From Heterocephalus glaber (taxonomy: Eukaryota > Chordata > Mammalia > Rodentia > Bathyergidae), in NCBI RefSeq assembly GCF_000247695.1, contig NW_004624784.1:13828634-13892633 (forward strand): a stretch of 64,000 nt of DNA, written 5' to 3'. Of this stretch, positions 23,172-35,638 are shown piece after piece. Within the stretch, counting starts at the first letter, position 1, and the number at the start of each line of letters is the position of its first letter. The notes under the pieces were generated by a model. It had not been told where the DNA came from. It was given only the letters and a program-made list of their open reading frames with translations, and ran no database searches. The position numbers were made by a program, and so were the translations under genes.

Positions 23172-26100
23172 ACTTGTGTTTAAAAAATTTTTTATTAGTG
23201 TATGTTTGTGATACATAATAAACATATTTATTATAGGGTATTGGTACATATGTATATTGCATCTTGATTCTTTTCACTTCCTCTTCCCCACTGTATTCTT
23301 TCTATGCTCCTTTATTGCCAGATCTCCTTCCTGTATCCATAAAGTCTATCTCCCTGTTATCTATCATCTCATCTTTTTTTTTTTCTTTTTTTTTGTCTTG
23401 AGACAGTGTCTCATTTTTTGTAGTTCAGGCTAGCCTTGAATTCACTATGTAGCCCAGACTGAAACTTGCGGTGATCCTCCTACCTCAGCCTCCTGGAGTA
23501 CTGGGATCACAGGTGTGCGCCACCACGCCCAGCTCCTATCATCTTTTATTTTGCTTTTTAAATTATTTATATTTTGGGTTTCTCATGTAAGATAAACCAT
23601 GATATTTAACCTTCCACGTCTGACTTATTTCACTTAACATTATGTACTCAATTTGTATCCATTTTTCTACAAATAGCTTAAATGTGCCATTGTTTATGGC
23701 TGAGTAGTACTCCCTTGTGCATATATATCACATTTTCTTTATCCATTCATTCAGCTGATGGGCCTATAGATTACTTGTAAGATTTAGCTATTATGAGTTG
23801 TGCTGCTGTAAACTTGGATATACATATGTCAGTGTAATATGATGTTTTTAACTCTTCTGGGAAGATAACCAGAAGAGCTATAACTGGGTCAAATGGAATT
23901 TCTGTTTTCAGGTTTTAGAGGAATCTCCATAGTGATTTCCATATTGGCTCTACTAGTTTTCATTCCTACCAGCAGTGTAGAAGGATTCTTTTTTCCCTGC
24001 AACCTCAAGAGCATTTTGTTCTTGATGATAGCCATTCTTTCTGGAGTAAGATGGAAACTTGGTGTTGTTTTTATTTGCTCTTTTCTTTTTTTTTTTGGTA
24101 CGGGGGATCGAACTTGGGACCTTGCGGTTGCAAGGCAGGCACTGGAACCAGTGAGCTAAATCCCCGGCCCCTATTTGCTCTTTTCTTTTCCCTCCCTCCC
24201 TCCCTGCTCTTCCCCTCTCTCTCTTTCCCTCCCTCCCTCCCTCCCTCCCTCCCTCTTCTTTCTTTCTCCCTTTTCTTTCTTGTGTTTTGTTTTGGTGCCG
24301 GGGATTGAACTGGGGACTTTGCTCTTGCGAGGCAGGTTACAGAACCACTGAACTAAATCCCTGGCTCCTTTCTTCCTTTCTTTTCCTTTCTCTTCCTTTC
24401 CCTCCCTCCCTCCCTCCCTCCTCCCCTCCTTCCCTTCCTTCCTTGCTTCCTTTCTTCCTTCCTTTCATTCATTCATTCATTCATTCATTGAGACAAGGTC
24501 TTACTTTTTGTACTTCAGGCTGGCCTTGAACTCACTGTGTAGCCCAGGCTGGCCTCCAACTCTCGGCAAGCCTTCAGCCTTCTGCCTCAGCCTCCTTAGT
24601 GCTAGGATTACCACACCTGTCGTGATTTGCATTTTTCTAATGACCAAAGGTGCTGGACATTTTTTCATTTACTTATTGGCTATTTGTACTTCTTTTGAAA
24701 AGTGTCTTTTCAAATGGTATTTTTTGATTGGGTCTTTTATTTGGGGGGTCTGATTTTTTGAGTTCTTGATATGTTGTAGATAATGTCTGAGGGGTAGCTG
24801 GCAAAAATTTTCCCATTTTGTAGATAGTCTCTTCTCTTTTTTTTTTTTCTGTGCAGCTTTCTAATTTGATATAATCCCATTTGCTGATCATTGGTTTTTT
24901 TGTGCAATTGGTTCGTTCAGAAAGTCTTTGCCTATGCCTATGTCTTCAGAAGTTTTACATTTTTTATCTTATAGTAGATTCATTGTTTCTGCTTTAATAT
25001 ATAGGACTCTAATCGGTTTTGATGTGATTTTAGTACAGGGTAAGAGAAACAGGTCTTGATTCATTTTTCTGAGGTGGACAACCAGTTTTCACAGCACCGT
25101 TTGTTAAAGAGGCTATCTTTCCTTCGGTGTATGTTTTTGGCCTCTTTGTCAAAGATCAGATGGCTGAATGTGCCTGGTATCGTTTCTGCATCCTCAGTTC
25201 TTTCCTATTGAACCACACGTCTTTTGGGGGGGGGGGGCACCGGGGATCAAACTCGGGACCTTGTGCTTGCAAGGCAGGCTGCGGAACCACTCAGCTAACT
25301 CCCCGGCCCCACCACATGTCTATTTTTGACCCAGTATCATGCTGTTGTTGTTGGTTTTTTTTTTTTTTTGGTACCAAGGATCAAACTTGGGTCCTTGTCC
25401 TTGCAAGGCAGGCACTGGAACCACTGAGCTAAATCCCTGGCCCATCATGCTGTTTTTATCACTGTAGCTTTGTAATATAACTTGAAATCCAGGATTGTCA
25501 TGCTTCCTGTTCCAATTGTGTTTCGCAGGATTGCTTTTATTATTCTGGGTCTCTTCCAGTTCTATATAAATCTTAGGGGTTTTTTTTTCTAGTTCTGTGA
25601 AGAATGCTGTTTGTTTTTTAATTAGGATTGTATTAAATCTATATGTGTTTTGGAAGTATGGCCATTTTGACAATATTGGTTCTGCCTATCCAGGAATAGG
25701 GGACATCTATTTTTTGATGTCCTCTTCAGTATCTTTTTTCTAAGTACTCTAGTTTTTGTTACAGAGATCTTTCACTTTCTTGGTTAGATTAATTCCTAGG
25801 AATTAACTTTTTTGATTTTTAAATTTTTTTTGGTACCAGGGATCAAACTCAGGTCTTTGCACTTGTGCAGGCGGCGAAACCACTGAGCTAAATCCCCTGC
25901 CCGGAATTAACTTTTTTTTAAGCTATTGTTTTAATCAGATTGTTTTCTTGATTTACTTCTCAGGAGGTTCATTGTTGGTGTATAAGAACAGTATTGATAT
26001 TGTATATTGATTTTGTATGCTGCTATTTTGCTCAATTTGTTTATTAGTTCTAAGAGTCTTGGAGTTTGGGGGTTCTTCTATGTAAAGGATCATGTGCTCT

Positions 26101-26340
26101 ACAAATAAGGATAATTGTCTTCTTCCTTTTCTATACTTTATCCATTTCTTTCTTTCTCTTGACTGGTTACTGTAGCTGTTATTGAAGAGAAATGTTGAGA
26201 GTGGACACCCTTGTTTTGGTCTTGATTTTAGAAAAAATGCCTTCAATTTTGCCCCATTTAGTATAATGTTGTTATTTGGATTTTTGTTAAGTTTTGTCTT
26301 TTTTGGTAACATTGTAGCCTACAAGTATAAATCCTGAAAA
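23172..26340 (-). mobile_element. L1 LINE remnant (ORF2 RT to 3' end)
   Basis: On the minus strand this reads from the reverse-transcriptase region (right) to the 3' end (left). The peptide at 25953-26312 resembles L1 ORF2 (KLKAFFLKSRPKQGCPLSTF, MILYIEEP) but has FVEH where the family has FADD, so the catalytic aspartates are lost. Nested are B1 (23372-23535, 24488-24618), ID-like SINEs (24080-24170, 24290-24367, 25222-25309, 25354-25443, 25825-25903) and CCCT-rich arrays (24190-24255, 24370-24480). Confidence 0.85.
24186..24487. repeat. Pyrimidine (CCCT/CCTT)n and (ATTC)n arrays around a SINE
   Basis: Long CCCT-type homopyrimidine tracts at 24190-24255 and 24370-24460, then ATTC repeats to 24487, with an ID-like SINE at 24290-24367 between them. 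Confidence 0.88.
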
Positions 26341-26822
26341 ATCATTGCAGAAATTTATTTGGAGTTCATTTCCACATGTCCTAGGTTATGTCCTAACTTG
26401 TTTTACAATGAAGAGAAGAATTTTTCTTACTTACAAATGATGCTTCACAATAAGAGTCTACTATAAATTTTTAAAGCAAAAAGAATTTAAGAATTTGCTT
26501 TTAAACTTTTAAAAAAAGTACTCAGTATATATTCCTTATATTTAATCTTAATACCTTCTTAGAATTATAATACAAATAAATCTCTTTGAAAGGAATTTCA
26601 GCTTTTTGTTAAATAGTTTAATCTTAGCAATCTCAAAGGATAAAAAAAATTTTTTTAGGATCTAATGAGAATTGTCTCAATTGTAATGTACAAAGGCTTG
26701 GCCCCAAGTATTTTGCTCCATAAATGCATTTAAATTTGAATTGAATCTGCTAATCTGTCTAAAAAGTTACTTACCTTTTAATATATTCCTGATGGAAGAG
26801 TATTTAAAAAGATTAGCACTTG

Positions 26823-26906
26823 CCGGGGATTTAGCTCAGTGGTTTCTCCGCCTGCTGTGCAAGCTCAAGGACCCGAGTTCGATCCCCGGTACCAAAAAAA
26901 AAGAAA
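26823..26906 (+). repeat. ID-like SINE
   Basis: + strand copy flanked by aaaagattagcact. Confidence 0.92.
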
Positions 26907-28003
26907 AGAAAAGATTAGCACTGGCTCTAGTTTTAAACTAACAAGGTAAAGATCTAACTTCAGCAGAAAACCCACCAATTTCATTCACATATATGTGAGC
27001 TTAGCTCTTAAGAGAGAAATCTAGGGGCTTTAATCATTGGAACTTAGTCTGAGATTTAACCAATGTGAACTGGAGGTTCAAACAAGTCTGTTCTTCATTT
27101 TTTTTCTTTCTGTTTTTATGTGGATTTTATTTTTAGAATTTGAAATTCTGTCTCTGTGTCTTTCTCTGGAAAGGACTTGAATTAGTTTCTGTGAATCAGT
27201 GAATTTGTTAATCAGTTTGTTTCAATAGACTTTCTTGAGAATTTTAATGAATCCTTAGATTTTTTTTTAAGGCAGTTAAAAGTTAGAGGCAAGACATTTT
27301 TGCATTTTTGTCTTTTGCTGGAACTAAAAATAAGATGTGTTCCTGTAAGTGAAAGGATTTCACCCTATATGTAGTCAATTTATGATGTCTTTCACCAAAG
27401 CTGCTGCCCACCATTAAGTCTCTTATCACAGGGCATTTTAAAATGATGCCATAAAATGCATGTTGAGAATCTCTGGATCTCAAATGTATACAAATCACAT
27501 CTAAATGTCAATTCCTGAGTTAAGGAACTGACACTTATGGCACATTCAGTCTCTATTAATATTTAGTAGGCTAGAGATTATTGTTTATGTTATTCCTTAT
27601 GTTCTTGTAGACTTAAATACTTGTTGAAAAGCATTTGTTTTATTGGGGCTGTATATTTCTACCATTGTACTGATTTGCTTACTTGAATTAAAGTTATCCT
27701 TTAATTGTTTTGGGCTGTATCTGTAGTTTGACATTTAGGACTACCCATGTGTACTATGCACCAAAGATGAAATTTCAATGCATTGTTCAGTTACTAAACA
27801 ATTCTCATTTGTCTATGATGAAACTGTATGCCTGGGTACATGTATTTCAATGTTAGTTATTTTGTAGTATCCATTTGAATGATGATAATTAATATGTAGA
27901 GACTAATTTTCCAAATTCATTTGTCTCCTCTGGGCATTTCTTTGGGGTATGTTCATGTTCATGTTTTTGCCTCTGATTTTAAAATAATTTTCCTTTGTTG
28001 TAG
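26907..28003. other. KMT2A: Intron 1, last 1.1 kb before exon 2
   Basis: AT-rich sequence with no repeat recognised. It ends with the exon 2 acceptor ttttcctttgttgtag. Confidence 0.55.
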
Positions 28004-28073
28004 GATGAGCAGTTCTTAGGTTTTGGCTCAGATGAAGAAGTCAGAGTGCGAAGTCCCACAAGGTCTCCTTCAG
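28004..28073 (+). CDS. KMT2A: KMT2A exon 2: FLGF LEDGF-binding segment
   Basis: This 70-bp exon follows tgttgtag and precedes gtatga. It is read from its first base as 23 codons plus one base, so the downstream intron is phase 1. The peptide begins DEQFLGFGSDEEVRVRS. The F-L-G-F motif at 28013-28024 followed by acidic residues is the integrase-binding-domain motif through which MLL1 contacts LEDGF/p75 (established for the family). The exon is too short to be found as an open frame. I placed it by its peptide and splice sites. Confidence 0.95.
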
Positions 28074-28924
28074 GTATGACCAGTTAAGCACATGGTGCCT
28101 TTAAGTTCTATTTGTTAGAAGGTTGTGGCTTCCTTTTGCCATATTTGCATTTAAAAGATGATCTACAACTCTGTGGATAGGAAATTACTTATAAACTAGA
28201 TTTCTCTGTGGGATGCTTCTCTGTCAGACTACCTTTGCTTTATTTAGTATGCTCTCTGGAACTACTTGGAGCTTGGGAGATAGGTTTACACAGAATTATG
28301 GGGAAACATGATAGGCTTGAAGATAGCCTACTAAAAGTATACTCAGATTTACAATTTCATATTAAAATGCTAATATGCCTTTAGCAATAATTTGGCCATT
28401 GTGTTTTACGATGAAATCTGTTCTATTGTCAAAGAACTAAAAGTAAAATATGGTGCTATGTGAAACTATTTACCTGATCCTTGAAAGACTATTAAAATAA
28501 AGAAAAAAAGTTATATGGGGGTGTTTCCATTTACAATGTTTGTCATTTTTGTCACAGACAAAATATCTATACTATCTTGAAATTCTAGACTTTCAGGCAG
28601 TTTCTAGGAAAAGGTCCTCAATAGAAATAATATTTAACAGTTTGCATAATTCAGTTCTGTAGGAGAGAGAGCTGAAGATCTTCTATTGGAAAATACATTC
28701 CCCATCTTGCTGACATTCTGACTTCTTGTATGGCTTTGATTTTGTATGGATAGACTATCTACTTAGGTATGCTGCCGTTAGCAGATTTTGCTCTTTTTTT
28801 CTATGGCAAAACATTTATTGGTACATTTTAGACTTAATGATAACACTCAGATTTTGCACTTTGTCACTGACTTAGTTTGTGTTGTTTGCTTAAAGGGTAT
28901 CACGTAAAGAGTCATCGTGTTATA

Positions 28925-29008
28925 CAACTGTGGTAACAGGCCTTTGGTGCTTGTGCTGCAGCTAGCTGCTTGTTATCACTGAAAGCTCTAGAAGGTTCGC
29001 TGTAACTG
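28925..29008. mobile_element. hAT MITE remnant
   Basis: Diverged relative of the 14167 element: tatcactgaaagctctagaa, ggttcgctgtaactg align with its right half. The left half is weaker. Confidence 0.6.
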
Positions 29009-29142
29009 TTATATAGTAATCTAACTCAGACACCCAAGTTGACAATTTTTCTTTTCTATTTAGGAGAAGTTAGCTAATAGTGTCTTAAGTGTCTGTGTTA
29101 CTTAGACAGAGGCTATGTTCTGTTTAAAATGTGATGACATCT

Positions 29143-29257
29143 TAGCCAGGCTTGTTGGTGCATGCCTGTAATCCCAGCACTCAGGAGGCTGAGGCAGGAG
29201 GATCGCCTTGAGTTTGAGGCCAGCCTGAATTACCCTGTCTCAAAAAACAAAAAAAAA
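29143..29257 (+). repeat. B1 SINE
   Basis: B1 from agccaggcttgttggtgc to tctcaaaaaac, without the internal duplication. Confidence 0.88.
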
Positions 29258-29483
29258 GATGTGATAAAAAATTTTAAAATTTCATATAGGAAAGGGATTT
29301 TAGGGATCATCTGCTCTAACTCTTCATTTACAGCTGACAGATGAGGCCAAGAAAATACCCATGAGCAATTATGTATAACCAGTGTGTGAGTTCTTTGGAT
29401 GTGTTGTGAATTAAGAAAGTTAGCACCAGAAGTGGTTTTTTCTACTTAAGTATCAGAAGCTTATTTTAAAAGTAGAATAGAAA

Positions 29484-29566
29484 GGCCGGGAATTTAGCTC
29501 AGTGGTTTCGTCACCTGCTGCGCAAGCGCAAGGACCCAAGTTCAATCCCAGGTACCAAAAAAACAA
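29484..29566 (+). repeat. ID-like SINE
   Basis: + strand copy; anticodon arm reads ctgctgcgcaagcgc. Confidence 0.9.
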
Positions 29567-30097
29567 AAGTAGAATAGAAAAGGCTTTCCAAATTAAGAAA
29601 GTCCTCTGAGTGGCCCAGTTCAAGTCAGTCACAATGATAAAAAATCTTACACTTCTGGACAGGTGGTTTTTATTAATTGACAACTCTTTTATGATGGTTT
29701 CCTCTTAAGTTTTTTTCTTGGTTATCAGTTTATTGTGAAAGTTGTCTTTTTTATTAAAAATCATCAGGATATCTATCATTATTTAAGAAGTGAAAGGTAG
29801 CTTCTTGTGTTCTAGTCCATTCCTTTTTTTATAATTAGTATATATTGAGAATGAATTTGTAAATCTTTAATCTATTAAGGGAAACTTCATAAGTTAATTG
29901 GTGAGGAATGCATTTATATATAGAAAGCTCAGCAATAAGACCTTTGTTGATTTCTGCTCTCTTAGAAAGTAGCTCCGTAGTAAAAATGTTCATAATGGCC
30001 TAAATCTTTTGGTGCCTGTGAAGGGAAGTTTTAGTCTCAGAAGAATGTTGTCTTATAAAACACTCAAAAGTCAAGAAAGAAGAGATGATAGCATGCT

Positions 30098-30213
30098 CTC
30101 TCTATATCTATATCTATATCTATATAGATATAGAGTTTTTTTGTACCAGGGATTGAACTCAGGTCCTTGCACTTGTGGGGCAGGCGGTGAAACCACTGAG
30201 CTAAATCCCCGGC
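30098..30213 (-). repeat. (CTATAT)n and ID-like SINE
   Basis: A CTATAT repeat of about six units abuts a minus-strand ID-like copy that starts at a short T-run. Confidence 0.88.
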
Positions 30214-30619
30214 CATCTTAATATATTTTAATACAGGTTTATATGAGTATTGGAGACAGTCTTGTTTTCTTAACTCTCTTGATACACAGCAAATTGAGGC
30301 AATTTATAAACTGCTACATTCCTTTTATTTAGAAGAAATCTGATTTATTGAGTTGCTGATTTGCTCTTAACATGTTTACAGTTAAATCTTTTGGTAACTT
30401 GGGACTAACTAGTTTAAGAACCCCCCCGCCCAGATAGGAGAGTACATTAATGGATACATCATTAGTCATTTCACAGAGTGTTCACATTCTACAGTATTCA
30501 GTGATGTTCTGAGATCTCTGAATGAATATTTCTCTATTCAGTAAAATTTTCTTAATTTACTTTGGTAAACAGATTAAAAATATAGGATGCAGAGTTACAT
30601 AGGAGCCTTTTCCTGTGTA

Positions 30620-30706
30620 AGTTTTTTTTTTTTGGTACCGGGGATCGAACTCTGGTCCTTGCGCTTGTGAGGCAGGGGTGGAACCACTGAGCTAAATCCC
30701 CAGCCC
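30620..30706 (-). repeat. ID-like SINE
   Basis: Minus-strand copy flanked by tgtgtaagtt. Confidence 0.9.
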
Positions 30707-31152
30707 ATGTGTAAGTTATTAATGATTGAAGAGCACCTTGTTCAAATTTATTCAAAGCCAAAATTCCAAACTGAAAAGTTGGGTTTCCTTAATAGAAGCA
30801 TGTTCTTAAATGTTACTCTGGGTAGCTAGGATAAGGAAGTATAGATTTTTTTAAAAATAAGTTGTAGGAAAATCAGTTTTCTACATTACTTTTCAGTTGA
30901 AAACCTCTTACCATCATCTTAACTTTTGTATCAAAAAAGTATTTAAACGTTCTTTCAGGTGGAATGTTACTTGATTTCTTTGAGGCAAATTTTTGATGAA
31001 AACAAACTAAATACAATTAAGATATTTTATTGATTCAATAGACCCAAGTTAAGTTTGGTACAAAATGGCCTGTGTTAATTATATTCAGCTTAGCTAAGAC
31101 CTGAACTACACAGCTAAATATATGCTCTTCATTGTTTAATTTCTATATACAG

Positions 31153-33806
31153 TTAAAACTAGTCCTCGAAAACCTCGTGGGAGACCTAGAAGTGGCTCTG
31201 ACCGAAATTCAGCTATCCTCTCAGACCCACCTGTGTTTTCCCCTTTAAATAAATCAGAGACTAAATCTGGAGATAAGATCAAGAAGAAAGAGTCTAAAAA
31301 TATAGAAAAGAAAAGAGGAAGACCTCCTACCTTCCCTGGAGTAAAAATTAAAATAACACATGGAAAGGACATTGTAGAGTTACCAAAGGGAAACAAAGAA
31401 GATAGCCTGAAAAAAATTAAACGGACACCTTCTGCTACATTTCAGCAAGCCACAAAGATTAAAAAATTAAGAGCAGGTAAACTTTCTCCTCTCAAGTCTA
31501 AGTTTAAGACAGGGAAGCTTCAAATAGGAAGGAAAGGGGTACAGATTGTACGCCGGCGAGGACGGCCTCCTTCAACAGAACGGATAAAGACCCCTTCAAG
31601 TCTCCTCCTTAATTCTGAACTGGAAAAGCCCCAGAAGGTCCGGAAAGACAAGGAAGGAACACCTCCACTCACAAAAGACGATAAGACAATTGTCAGACAA
31701 AGCCCTCGAAGGATTAAACCAGTCAGGATTATTCCTTCTTCTAAAAGGACAGATGCAACAATTGCTAAGCAACTCTTGCAGAGGGCAAAGAAGGGGGCTC
31801 AAAAGAAAATCGAGAAAGAAGCAGCTCAGCTGCAAGGAAGAAAGGTGAAGACACAGGTCAAAAATATCCGGCAGTTCATCATGCCTGTTGTCAGTGCTAT
31901 CTCCTCCCGGATCATTAAAACCCCTCGGCGGTTCATAGAGGATGAAGATTATGACCCTCCAATTAAAATAGCCCGACTAGAGTCTACACCGAATAGTAGA
32001 TTCAGTGCCACATCCTGTGGATCTTCTGAAAAATCAAGTGCAGCTTCTCAACACTCCTCTCAAATGTCTTCAGACTCTTCCCGATCTAGCAGCCCCAGTG
32101 TTGATACCTCCACAGATTCTCAGGCCTCTGAGGAGATTCAGGTACTTCCTGAAGAGCGGAGTGACACCCCTGAAGTTCATACACCACTGCCTATTTCCCA
32201 GTCCCCAGAAAATGAGAGTAATGATAGGAGAAGCAGAAGGTACTCAGTGTCAGAGAGAAGTTTTGGATCTAGAACAACTAAAAAATTATCAACTCTTCAA
32301 AGTGCCCCCCAGCAGCAGACCTCCTCCTCTCCACCTCCACCTCTGCTTACTCCCCCACCTCCACTGCAGCCAGCCTCCAGCATCTCTGACCACACACCTT
32401 GGCTTATGCCTCCAACAATCCCCTTAGCATCACCGTTTTTGCCTGCCTCTGCTGCTCCCATGCAAGGGAAGCGAAAATCTATTTTGCGAGAGCCAACGTT
32501 TAGGTGGACTTCTTTAAAGCATTCTAGGTCAGAGCCACAATACTTTTCCTCAGCAAAGTATGCCAAAGAAGGTCTGATTCGTAAACCAATATTTGATAAT
32601 TTCCGACCCCCTCCACTAACTCCTGAGGATGTTGGCTTCGCATCTGGTTTTTCTACATCTGGTACTGCTGCTTCAGCCCGGTTGTTCTCACCACTCCATT
32701 CTGGAACAAGGTTTGATATGCACAAAAGGAGCCCTCTTCTTAGAGCTCCAAGATTTACTCCAAGTGAGGCACACTCTAGAATATTTGAGTCTGTAACCTT
32801 GCCTAGTAATCGAACTTCTGCTGGTACATCATCTTCAGGAGTATCTAGTAGAAAAAGGAAAAGAAAAGTGTTTAGTCCTATTCGATCTGAACCAAGATCT
32901 CCTTCTCACTCCATGAGGACAAGAAGCGGAAGGCTTAGTACTTCTGAGCTGTCACCTCTCACTCCTCCATCTTCTGTCTCTTCTTCATTAAGCATTTCTG
33001 TTAGTCCTCTTGCCACTAGTGCCTTAAACCCAACTTTTACTTTTCCTTCTCATTCCCTGACTCAGTCTGGGGACTCTACAGAGAAAAATCAGAGACCAAG
33101 GAAGCAAACTAGTGCTCCAGCAGAGCCGTTTTCATCAAGTAGTCCTACTCCTCTCTTCCCATGGTTCACCCCAGGCTCTCAGACCGAGAAGGGGAGAAAT
33201 AAAGACAAGGCCCCCGATGAACTGTCTAAAGATCGAGATGCTGACAAGAGTGTGGAGAAGGACAAGAGTAGAGAGAGAGACCGAGAGAGAGAAAAGGAAA
33301 ATAAGCGGGAGTCAAGGAAAGAGAAAAGGAAAAAGGGATCAGAAATTCAGAGTAGTTCTGCTTTGTATCCTGTGGGTAGGGTTTCCAAAGAGAAGGTTGT
33401 TGGTGAAGATGTTGCCACTTCATCTTCTGCCAAAAAAGCAACAGGGCGGAAGAAGTCTTCATCACTTGATTCTGGGACTGATATTGCTCCTGTGACTCTT
33501 GGGGATACAACAACTGTCAAAACCAAAATACTTATAAAGAAAGGGAGAGGAAATCTGGAAAAAACCAACTTGGACCTCGGCCCAACTGCCCCATCCCTGG
33601 AGAAGGAGAAAACCCTCTGCCTTTCTACTCCTTCATCTAGCACTGTTAAACATTCCACTTCCTCCATAGGCTCCATGTTGGCTCAGGCAGACAAGCTTCC
33701 AATGACTGACAAGAGGGTTGCCAGCCTCCTAAAAAAGGCCAAAGCCCAGCTCTGCAAGATTGAGAAGAGTAAGAGTCTTAAACAAACTGACCAGCCCAAA
33801 GCACAG
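31153..33806 (+). CDS. KMT2A: KMT2A exon 3: AT-hooks and nuclear-speckle region
   Basis: This 2,654-bp exon starts after ctatatacag, taking 2 bases to complete the exon 2 codon. It ends KAQ before gtactc and leaves phase 0. Three AT-hooks bind the minor groove of AT-rich DNA: KPRGRPR (31170-31190), KRGRPP (31311-31328) and RRRGRPP (31551-31571). The rest is low complexity: Ser-rich tracts, a proline run at about 32325-32375 and a charged RERDRERE stretch near 33265-33300. These match the subnuclear-targeting region of MLL-N. The open frame runs on into intron 3 to a stop at 33870, but the donor at 33807 is strong and exon 4 joins in frame. The first ATG in this frame (31233) is not a translation start. 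Confidence 0.97.
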
Positions 33807-34466
33807 GTACTCATTTGCACCTTACCTGTTAAAAACAACAGTTTACCAAACCCTTCCTGTGGGCAGGTTTAGTTAGGTTAATTAAGTGTTTCAGTTACTT
33901 CCAGTTATGGTAATCAGGCAGAGTATGGTGGAGGTGGTAATATTTGTAATGGTCCTTCAAGGACTGATAGAAATAAGTAGAAAATAACAAGGTACTAACT
34001 TTCTATGTAGTAGGAATGGTGTCGGTAGAGATGGAAAAGTATGAAATGTATTTAAGCAACAGTGGATAGCTGGCAAAGTGGTGAACTAAGTAGCTGAAAG
34101 ATGGAACAATTTTACAGAGAATGGTGAGTTATTTGTACCTCATCATTTCGGTGCAATGGAATCTGTTGACTTACTTGTGAAGAAATATTTTTATAATCAA
34201 ACTGTTTCACTTTCCCTGATAGAATAAAAACTGGAGGCAAACATTGTCTTCCTCTGAGTAGTAGATGATTAGAGCAATAGATGTTTGTGGGATACAGTGA
34301 GAAGCACTTAGCCTTAAATTGTGGAACAGAAAAGATGTAGAATTCAGTTTGTTAAGAGGATGCCAATTTTTTGCCAAGAACAGCAGTTTTTTTAAAAAAA
34401 ATGAACGAGGCATGACCTTCCCAGAGAAAACTTGATCTTAAAGTTTTTTTTTTAATAGTTATTACA

Positions 34467-34617
34467 GCCTAGTGTGGTGGCACACACCTGTGATCCCAGC
34501 ATTTGGGGCGCTGAGGCAGGAGGATTGCCCTGAGTTTGAGACCAGGCTGGGCTACATAGTAAGTTCAAGGCCACTCTGAACTGCATAGTGAGACCCTGTC
34601 TCAAAAAAAAAAATTAT
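34467..34617 (+). repeat. B1 SINE with internal duplication
   Basis: gtgtggtggcacacacctg through tgagaccctgtctcaaaa, with tgagtttgagaccagg / taagttcaaggccactc as the duplicated segment. Confidence 0.9.
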
Positions 34618-35041
34618 CACATAGTAGATCATACTATCATGCCGAATTAGGTTAAGATTGCCACAGCTTAATGTTTTGTTGTTTTGTTTTGTTATTCAAC
34701 CTAGGGTCATATTTATATTAATTTTGCCCAGTTGACAGTTTTAGCAGCAATGTAAGGGACTTATTTCAGACACTGTGTTGGATGTTTTTGGTTAGCCTCC
34801 TCATGATAGGGACAGTGGCTCTTTAAAATGTGAGATACTTCTGTTTGGAGCCATGGTTTTTTTTGCATCCATTTATAAGCTATTTCCTCCCTTTGTCTGT
34901 GTTCATCAAGGAAATACGAGAAAGAGACTGGTTAAAATAGCCTTGCTGACATTATACTGTTTTAGTAATACTGTACAGACTGGCAGCTTGAATTTTGAGA
35001 ATTGTAAAGAAGTCTAATTGGAAATAGAAGCTTAGTTGATT

Positions 35042-35247
35042 TCTGTTTGTTTGTTTGTTTTTTGTTCTGGGAATTGAACTCACAACCTTGTGGTTGCCAG
35101 GCAGGTGCTGTGCCGCTGAGCTACATCTTTGGCCCTTGATCTGTTTTTTTTGTTGTTGTTTTTTTTGGTTTTGGTACCGGGGATTGAACTTGGGACCTTG
35201 CGCTTGTGAGGCAGGTGCCAGAACCACTGAGCTAAATCCCCGGCCCC
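35042..35247 (-). repeat. Two ID-like SINEs
   Basis: The left copy is the gctacatc subtype, the right copy the gctaaatcc subtype, both on the minus strand. ttgatctgttttt follows each. Confidence 0.87.
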
Positions 35248-35460
35248 CTTGATCTGTTTTTTGAGGAGAGGCTTTTTTGTTGCTAATTTAAGAATATGGA
35301 AGTAGTTGGATTCTGTATATTGATATATTTTCTCAGCTGAGAAGAACTAGACTTGTATGTTTTGATGCTAGATCATAGTAAATTGATCAAGTATATATGT
35401 CATTTAGTTATATTTACAATATATATGGTTGTCATTGTTTTTGGCCTGCTTTGAATTTAG

Positions 35461-35638
35461 GGTCAAGAAAGTGATTCATCAGAGACCTCTGTTCGAGGAC
35501 CTCGGATTAAACATGTCTGCAGAAGAGCTGCTGTTGCCCTTGGCCGAAAACGAGCTGTGTTTCCTGATGACATGCCCACCCTGAGTGCCTTACCATGGGA
35601 AGAACGCGAAAAGATTTTGTCTTCCATGGGGAATGATG
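35461..35638 (+). CDS. KMT2A: KMT2A exon 4
   Basis: This 178-bp exon starts at a codon boundary after ttgaatttag with GQESDSSETS and ends MGND before gtaggt, phase 1. It encodes the basic stretch RGPRIKHVCRRAAVALGRK and the segment leading to the CXXC domain. No folded domain is recognised within the exon. Confidence 0.96.

Larger units (their letters stand above)
28074..31152. other. KMT2A: Intron 2
   Basis: 3,079 bp, phase 1. It holds a hAT remnant (28925-29008), a + strand B1 (29143-29257), a + strand ID-like copy (29484-29566, flanked by aaaagtagaatagaaa), a CTATAT repeat plus minus-strand ID-like copy (30098-30213) and a minus-strand ID-like copy (30620-30706). The rest shows nothing recognised. 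Confidence 0.85.
33807..35460. other. KMT2A: Intron 3
   Basis: 1,654 bp, phase 0. It contains a + strand B1 with internal duplication (34467-34617) and two adjacent minus-strand ID-like copies (35042-35134 and 35160-35247) around repeats of ttgatctgttttt. Confidence 0.88.

Noticed and set aside
25953..26312. Active L1 reverse transcriptase
   Set aside because: Catalytic FADD is replaced by FVEH, with numerous frame breaks and nested SINEs.
31136..33676. Minus-strand open frames across exon 3
   Set aside because: Shadows of the coding strand caused by biased Ser/Pro/Lys codons; no recognisable protein.
31233..33872. Large open frame taken as a complete 879-residue protein
   Set aside because: It is KMT2A exon 3 read past its donor. 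The coding segment begins at 31153 and ends at 33806, and the first ATG is internal.
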